A DNA stretch of 64,000 bases, from the NCBI GenBank assembly GCA_011033025.1, contig WFMF01000001.1, forward strand, positions 2,099,755 to 2,163,754, read 5' to 3'. Shown here one piece after another: positions 57,135 to 64,000 of this stretch. Positions within the stretch are counted from its first letter, which is position 1, and the number at the start of each line of letters is the position of its first letter. Under the pieces are notes generated by a model that had not been told where the DNA came from, did no database searches, and saw nothing but the letters and a program-made list of their open reading frames with translations. This DNA is from Beroe forskalii (lineage: Eukaryota > Ctenophora > Nuda > Beroida > Beroidae). The position numbers and the translations under genes were made by a program.

Positions 57135-59855
57135 TCACAACATGAGTAGCGTATTACGGAACTCTGTAAAGTCTATCGTTCCGTCCCCGGACTCGTCAAC
57201 CTCCGCAAGCAGCTCCTTGACCTCCTCCTCTGTCATGTACATTCCTGCCAGGTTCATTGCCTGGGGAGTGATACGTCAATTTCATGTTGTAAGTTCAGAT
57301 AGTGACGTCGCCGAGTCACAAAATGCATAAATAAGTTAATATGACAGAGCCTGCAGAGTCAAAAATTCATGTTACAAGATGAGATAGTGACGTCATAACA
57401 CGAATATTAACGTTGCAATGTATGTATGCAACTAATGTAATGCATTAGTTGCAGATATGTTTCATGACGTACCATCGGCAAATTTTTGTCCGCTGCCCCG
57501 GTTGCCAAGGTTAAGTATAAACTTAAAAAGTAGAAGCTTAAACGTTATAAGCTGCAGTTTAACGATTAATATCATGATATTTTAGGAAGTAATCATCAAA
57601 AGCTTTCGAAAATCCTATGATTATCGTCATCAGCTGGTATAAAAGTTACGTAAAACGCGTACATTGGCGAGATCCTTGGCGGTTATGACGTCATCCCCAT
57701 CCTCCTCTAACTCCTCGTTCTCCACAACAGAGGAGCAGAGCTGAGAGAAGGACTCTTGTAGCTCGTCCTGGGAATAGCTGGAATGTAATCACGTGAGTCT
57801 ACTTTTAATGGGAATAACTTTGCACTGGTAGAATACCAGTGCAAAGTAGCAAAGGAATACCTGAGTGAGTCTACTCCTTGTGAGTGATGAATCAGAATGG
57901 AGGGTAGTTAATCCTGGGAATACCTGGAACATAAGTGAGTGACGATGTCATTATGGTGTATAATGGAGATTTGATGCTTTGATAATGATTGATAGATAGA
58001 TGAAAACCTTTCAATTCCACTCTCATTGTCTCATGAATTTGAGCGGTCTCATGAATCGTCATCGTCAGAACGCAGAGTTGATGATAAACCTGCCGATTCC
58101 TTTCTCATAGTCTCATGAATTCATGAGGTCATGCAATAAGAGTATCATTCTAATTTCCTGATTCCGTACCGCAAAATTGGGGAATCTCTAAGCCGGATTG
58201 TATCTCTTGATTAGTGCGCAGATTACTCACTATTATAATTAAGCTATTATAGAGTTACGGCTGTTACACTAGACCTAAAGTAGCCTAAGCAACTATTGAT
58301 ATCTGTAAATTATCTTAAGAGATAGACTATTTGAGACAGCAATAACTCTAACTTTACGACTGTTATACCAGACCTAAAGTAGCCTATGCTACTATTCATA
58401 TCTGTAAATTATCTATTAGAGAGATAGGCATAGACTACTTGAGGCTTTGAGGCAGCCATAACTCTAACTTTACAGCTGTTATACCAGACCTAAAGTAGCC
58501 TAAGCTACTATTCATATCTGTCAATTATTAGAGGTATAGGCACAGACTACACTTGAGGCAGCAATAATCCTACAAAAATGGTCAGTTATTTGATTCCTGG
58601 ATTTTATGCCGACATAGCAGATGCACTACTACTTCTCTTCCCCAACATCTCTATGTCAGCGCTTAGTTCTCGAGAATGAGGAAAGCATCATGATATCATG
58701 TGGTAAACTGTAGACGTATATCTCTCCATTGTTCAGCGTAGCCTACAAGTCCATATAATGCTATAGTCCTAATATATAGTCCTATAATTGTCGTCGTACG
58801 TGCACGAATGAATTCAGCAGGTCATTTTCCAGGGATTTATCACGATAATAGATCATTAGATCGTCAATAACAAGCTCTACAGGACTTATGTCAGTACATA
58901 ATATATGCCAGTCTATGAAATATTCTAGGGATTAAAGAAGGTTTCTAAAGGAGTATTATATTCTGGAATTGTTATTGAAATGTCGGAAAAGAAAAAGGAA
59001 ATTTCGTTTTGAAATATAACTTTGGCTTAGTTGTGTCACAGTAATTTAAATTAGGGCATAGCTTGGCCAAAGGGCCTAGTCAGGGCATAGTGAGGGCAGA
59101 GTTGATCAAGAAAAAGCTTTAAAGTTTTAACTTACACTTCTCGCAGACAGTCGTCTATGGTTTCCAGCAGTTCAGTACAGTCGATAGTGCCTCCCCCGTC
59201 CAGATCCAACATCGTGTACATGATCTGAGGAGAAATCGCAAATCTTAGCAATTAATATCATGAAAACCTGCTAAACACACGCAAACTCAGTTAATCCTCG
59301 TTGATTCTCCCCCGATATGAACCAGGGAATTCCTGAATTAGAGTTAAGTGTCAAGAAGCTAAGTAGGGTTAATAAAGGTTTGGGTATTGAGAGAGAGGAC
59401 GTTTATGGTGGGATTAAAAGTCGAGTTCAATGCTTTTTACCTCAAGGTCGTCAGTCGTAGCAACAATCTTCAGAGAATCGATGAGTTTCTTCATTTCTAA
59501 CACGTCCAACTCCCCGTTTCCGTCAGAGTCGAATTTAACAAACAGGTTTCGTAAATCATGCAACTGAAAAATGAATTTATCATCTTACAGGGCGGAATTT
59601 CTTGGAATGACAATCCTTGGAATTATTTCCTTGTGTTTGAAAAGTACCAAATATCACTTCCTTTTACCTTTAGGTAATTGCATCGCAATATGCAATATCC
59701 GACCAGGAAAAATATTTGACAGATGAAAAGTTTTGAAAAGCTTATATCCACAATGTGCCATGTTAAAAACTCAATAACCAATCAGGGCGCGGTATAGCAC
59801 AGCTGCTCCACTCTGATTGGCGGATTACCTCTTCGTCTGTTAACGAGTCACCCAT
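57135..59855 (-). CDS. Calmodulin-like EF-hand calcium-binding protein
   Basis: Five in-frame exons on the minus strand: 59855-59829, 59563-59441, 59224-59138, 57767-57663 and 57260-57135, about 155 aa, close to calmodulin and troponin C length. Start MGDSLTDEELHDLRNLF. EF-hand loops: 1, DSDGNGELDVLE; 2, DLDGGGTIDCTE; 4, DESGDGTIDFTEF. The third site (EEDGDDVITAKDL) lacks the regular spacing and is probably non-binding. Three functional sites are therefore predicted, as in some troponin C or calmodulin-like sensors. Exon 4 has two AG acceptors ten bases apart; only the inner one keeps frame. Intron 3 carries a ~100-118-bp repeat. No frame breaks. Confidence 0.88.
58240..58570. repeat. ~100-118-bp tandem repeat x3 in EF-hand gene intron 3
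   Basis: AGACCTAAAGTAGCCTA starts at 58,271, 58,370 and 58,486, each followed by ACTATTSATATCTGT and a GAGATAG/TTGAGGCAGC block. Copies differ at several bases. Confidence 0.85.
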
Positions 59856-61156
59856 GGCACCAGACTAGTAAACCAATCATCCGGTGTGAGCAGCTAGAGG
59901 GGGTGAGAGTTTAGTGGATACCGGAGAGACAACAGAAGGAAACTATGAGGGTTAATTGGAATGAATTGGAATGAGTTCTTAATCCAAAATATATGGGCGC
60001 TCCGGCGCAGGAGGCCTTTGAGTTTGCGTCCATAATTATGTCCGTCCATGTTTTTCGCCCATAAAAGCGGGAATCCCCCGAGGGGGCTTTCGATCAAACA
60101 AAGTCTGACCATTTACGTGCGCCCATAATTATGTCCGCCCAAATAAATCCACCCATCGTAAGGCCTGGTAGAATTTTGGGCCTCCATTTACTCTTTGACA
60201 CACCGCCTAAACGCAGAGGTGTACCAGCTGGTAGTTCCTTGCTTTTACGAAGACTGCAAGCTAAGAGTGTGGTAGCAAGGCATTAATTTATTCCAATTCC
60301 ATGGAACAAAGCAATAGTCTAAGTCAAGATGTTGGAGCTTCATTTGGTTTAATATGAACTTCACTCTAGGATAAAGTGAAACATACCGATAATAGTCTTG
60401 GTAAAAAGTCAAGAGCCGGTGGCCTCATGGTATCCAAAATTTTACTTCATTTTCGTCCATAAACTAGAATATTTTGTTGCTTATTTCATGATTCAAATAC
60501 CCTTACATCGAATACAAACGGAAAATACAAGCAGTAAAGTCGTAAAGCAACCTATTTTAGACTAAATTCACGTTCTTGATTCTTCTCTACTTCTAATAAG
60601 TCACAGAACATGTCCCATGTACAAGCCAACAATACGACTCAAGAATTTGATACAAACGTCATTGTCAAGGTTCGAGATAGTCTCTCATTATCGTTCGAAG
60701 GCCTAGGTTTCATCTACTAAAACTGTAGATTTGATATTCATCATAGATTTGATACTGATGCACAACGGTTGGAACATGAATGCTAGAAGATTTGATGCTT
60801 ATGCCGAGATATGAAACAAGCTGATGCTGTGATACTAGATGCCACAATGACTGTCAATGACAAGGAGGATATGACGCGGAAGGTCAGCTGACATGTTACG
60901 TCATTACTATACTGATGCTGTGATGTAAGATGCGTCACAGTGACCCAATGACAAGCCAGATATCAGGTGATATCTGACGTCAGTAGGTCTCAGTGGCCTA
61001 CAGACAACGTCTTAACGACCATTTCACTTCACAAACAAAACAGTACGAGATTCATATGGTCTGAAATTCAGAAGGTAAATTACCAGCAGAGTTTGTAATT
61101 GCCTTATGTAACAAATAGAAAGATATAAGATTTGAAAACGAAATATATATTTTGTC

Positions 61157-61212
61157 CTGTCTTTTCTTTTATTTTAGTAGGCATATACCTACTAAAATAA
61201 AAGGCAAGACAG
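61157..61212. repeat. 25-bp inverted repeat with 6-base loop
   Basis: Arms 61,157-61,181 and 61,188-61,212 pair with two mismatches near the base of the stem; the loop is CATATA. Confidence 0.85.
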
Positions 61213-61459
61213 CACAAAACTCAGGCGTAATCCAAATCTTTCTTAACTTTTCTTACTTCTAGGAAAGTCTGACACGACATCATGTAATTGGAAATTCTAA
61301 TTTCTATTTATTCTATTTATATTTCCACTGAAATGAAGACATGGTAATGAGTTAAAAGGAGAGAAAACTCAAAATTCAGGCGTAAAATAAAATACACAGA
61401 GAGATTTGGAAATCACAACATGAGAAACCATGCAGAGTAAACATAAATTACAAACAAAT

Positions 61460-63290
61460 GACGTCATTATCAACGCTTAAAATGGTGCGTTGATGACGCG
61501 AATCAGAGAACCACGCTGAGTACACATCCTATATTTTATTGTAATTACATACCGCTTGATTCCGGGTGGGTATAAACGTCGACTCTTCCGACGTTTCCTT
61601 CCTACCTCTTGTACCTCTAAGATCACGGACAAAAATTATATACGGAAAGGGATGACGTCATTATCAAGGGTTAACGTGGTGCGTTGAAGCAAGAAGGAGC
61701 GTCTATTTTGTGTTGCTGGCAGGATTCAGTCATGTTTAAACCATGAGCACTGTTTATTTCACAAAGATGAAGTCTGGCAATGCATGGAACAAACGTAAAC
61801 AAAACTAGACGCAGGAAAAGAATGACGTCATTATCAGAGTTTAAAACGGAGAATTCTCGTCGTAAATCCGTCAGACTCAGTATATTTTCATCGTGCGCGC
61901 GGCATAAAATTAGGAATAAATATACCATCTGCTGTGCATTCTGCAGTACTGACAGCGAACATTAGGTATTTTACATGCCAGGCATTACTCGCGTCATTGA
62001 CCTCATTTCATACGTGATGGTGTTTTCTGCCTAACCTGAAGTGGAGAGAGGATAGCAGGTGACGTCATTATCAGGGGTTGGAATGGGGCGTTGATGAAGT
62101 CATTGTCAGGGGTTAGGATGGTGGGTTCATGAGCTTATAAAATGGTGAATCAGTGACGCAGAGAAATGCCTATTTCCAAGTTCACAGGCACAGTGTTATG
62201 CTGTTAACTGATGACCATGGTTTATGGCACAGTTGTTCCAGTCCCCACCCTACTTACGAACAATAGCCAATAGGAAGTCTCAATTCACCAATCAACCAAT
62301 TGGAATACAGCTTGAAGATATCAATTCACCAATAGAAATCCTGATAATGATGTCACTCTCAAGTTTAGAGATCCTGAATTCCTGATTGGTGGTTGAGAGC
62401 TCAACAACCAATCAGAATAGCGTGAACTCTGTTTATTATGCATGCACTATGTTATTGTTAATGTGGGATATATTCAGTCCACGAACAATTCAACAATCAA
62501 TTACTGTGGGAACCTAATAACCTATTAAACCTATAATTGAACAGCAAACATAATAAACATCTGTTTATACTCAATGATCCTATTTATACGTATTCCGCCC
62601 TCTTCCAACAATCCTATTTATATATCCCCCCATATACCCACGCAACCAAACAACTAAATATAGAAGATGAATAGGTTAACCGAGCAGGGGATTAAACATA
62701 GAAGAAGTATGGGATAAGTCTAAGGAGGGGATGGGAATATCCCCAAAGCGGCAGAGGGATGGGATATACCCCGTCTACTGAGCGGCAGGTATTATTTTAA
62801 TGGCCAGTTCACAGGAGAATATCATAATACTGTCTGTACCTACACGGGTATATTCCAACCCACATGCGTTCAAAAGAAAGGAAAGAAGGCCGTGTGACGT
62901 CATTAATTCCCCATTCTAAACCCTGATAATGACGTCACTTTAAAGTGCTCATAAAGCCTGACAGCGGCCTAAATATAAGGCCAAGTTTAGATGGAACTAC
63001 TACATTTTAAGGCGGAGTTACGACCGCTAATGATCCTGTAGAAGCCTGGAATTAGCGGGGCCAATCAGGATCCGACAAATTGATCAATGATTAATATGAT
63101 TGGCTGCGTTTAATACATATAAAAGAAAATTTCAAATATATGACATATCGCAGATTACGAGAGACTTCGGGAATTGTCTCCGATAAAGAGACAATTAAAA
63201 GATAGTTTCCATGAGAATATTGCAGGGAATATATAAGCGACAGAGATGAAGTCATTGTTAGGGCTTAAAATGAGGAATTATCGATGCCAA
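61460..63290. repeat. Dispersed TGACGTCATTATCA motif family
   Basis: Near 61,460, 61,650, 61,822, 62,060 and 63,248, TGACGTCATTATCA or a close variant is followed by a GGKTTARAATGGTGCGTTGA-like tail. At 62,930 it occurs in the opposite orientation. Related copies lie at 25,271, 30,205, 39,030 and 39,245. The core is a full cAMP-response-element palindrome. Confidence 0.6.
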
Positions 63291-64000
63291 GCACCTTCTA
63301 TATATTCGCATGCCTAGCGCGGAATAAATTATAGATTTGCCCGCAGACAGACTGCCTACAGATCAATGCTGGACCTTCTATAATTTTAGTATTTTGATTG
63401 TGAATTATCGGCAAGCGGTATAGTCAGCCAGTCAGAATTATATCGGCGGAAGAGTCATGAAGATTCATGATGGTAGACAGCTAAACAATCAAGCCGCTGC
63501 GCCACTATTGCAGTAATCACGATAATAATTCAAGTAAATTTATACCAAGCGGTGCAAGCGATGAGTATTTATAGTCTTATTGTTGACCACTATATAATCG
63601 AGTTCAAATCATAATCGAGTGATTATGATCGACAATTATAATATGTTCGATTCTCATAATATATGATTTTACTGGTGGCCGTATAATTAAAGGGGGATGA
63701 TGGAGTTGAAGGATCGAACTGGACAGCAAGAAATAGAACTTTAATTAATATTTTCTAAGTTGAAAATATTAATTAATATTTGGGAATTGAAAAAAAAGAA
63801 TGTGAGCACGAATGGGGTTTTGGCAGGAATTACAAATATCAACGGCAAGAATACGAAATGAATATTAATAAGTACGAAGTGATTTTCCTCCTTTCTGAAC
63901 TACAATTCATCTTCAAAAGTCAAAAGAAGCATCCCAAAACGTGAGCAGGATAAAGCTAAACAATCAAAGAAGCAAAATACTCTAAATCGGTAGATATTCA

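Larger units (their letters stand above)
59856..64000. other. Intergenic region upstream of the EF-hand gene, no gene seen
   Basis: 59,980-60,150 has two copies of CCATAATTATGTCCG separated by ~90 bp. 61,157-61,212 is a hairpin. 61,460-63,290 holds several copies of a TGACGTCATTATCA motif family. 63,720-63,780 is an AT-rich hairpin (ATTAATATTTTC arms). ATTGG/CCAAT words cluster at 62,265-62,420. All reading frames are short and unlike known proteins. Confidence 0.5.

Overview
This is genomic DNA from an animal. The genes are split by many short introns with GT-AG borders, and the proteins are animal families: an Ariadne-type RBR ubiquitin ligase, an LMX-type LIM-homeodomain factor, a secreted metallocarboxypeptidase, a calmodulin-like EF-hand protein and a CCCH zinc-finger protein. 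Mobile elements, foldback elements and tandem repeats are dense. Several proteins are fairly diverged, and a plant-like phospholipase D exon is present. I would guess a marine invertebrate, possibly a non-bilaterian, but the sequence alone does not settle the phylum. I see no bacterial operons, CRISPR array or convincing tRNA or rRNA gene.

Layout. 1-258: one minus-strand exon of a phospholipase D gene, with its splice acceptor tandemly triplicated. About 500-10,237: an array of a ~335-bp satellite carrying a poly-G run, interrupted by an element remnant (~3,690-4,770) and an LTR-retrotransposon remnant (~6,030-7,560), both mixed base by base with satellite sequence. 10,238-11,276: a 12-bp GATTGATTGATC minisatellite. 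11,282-12,160: a CpG-rich, hairpin-rich block. 13,015-14,712 (-): a KIX-domain protein resembling the N-terminus of Mediator MED15. 16,157-17,170 (+): a proline racemase/L3HYPDH-family gene with two frame breaks and a racemase-type second Cys. 17,823-19,512 (+): a BTB protein gene, also with two frame breaks. 20,370-21,366: a foldback element with TA flanks. 21,440-28,620 (+): ariadne-1, complete in 14 exons. 33,003-37,282 (+): the LMX gene in 10 exons. 40,198-44,488 (+): a procarboxypeptidase in 13 exons. 46,058-54,861 (-): a six-exon gene with two CCCH fingers, whose first intron holds a TTA-flanked Harbinger-like element and a TTAA-flanked element carrying a P2X7-C-like ORF. 57,135-59,855 (-): a four-EF-hand, calmodulin-like gene. 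The rest is intergenic sequence with hairpins and repeated CRE-like motifs.

The genes are unrelated housekeeping, developmental and secreted functions, not a pathway cluster. The most notable signals are: tandem copying of splice acceptor plus exon start in two separate genes; the Cys/Cys active site in a dehydratase-like protein; all four frame breaks falling in the two adjacent intronless genes while about 6.9 kb of intron-containing coding sequence has none; and the base-level blending of mobile elements with the satellite, which probably marks a consensus or assembly artefact.
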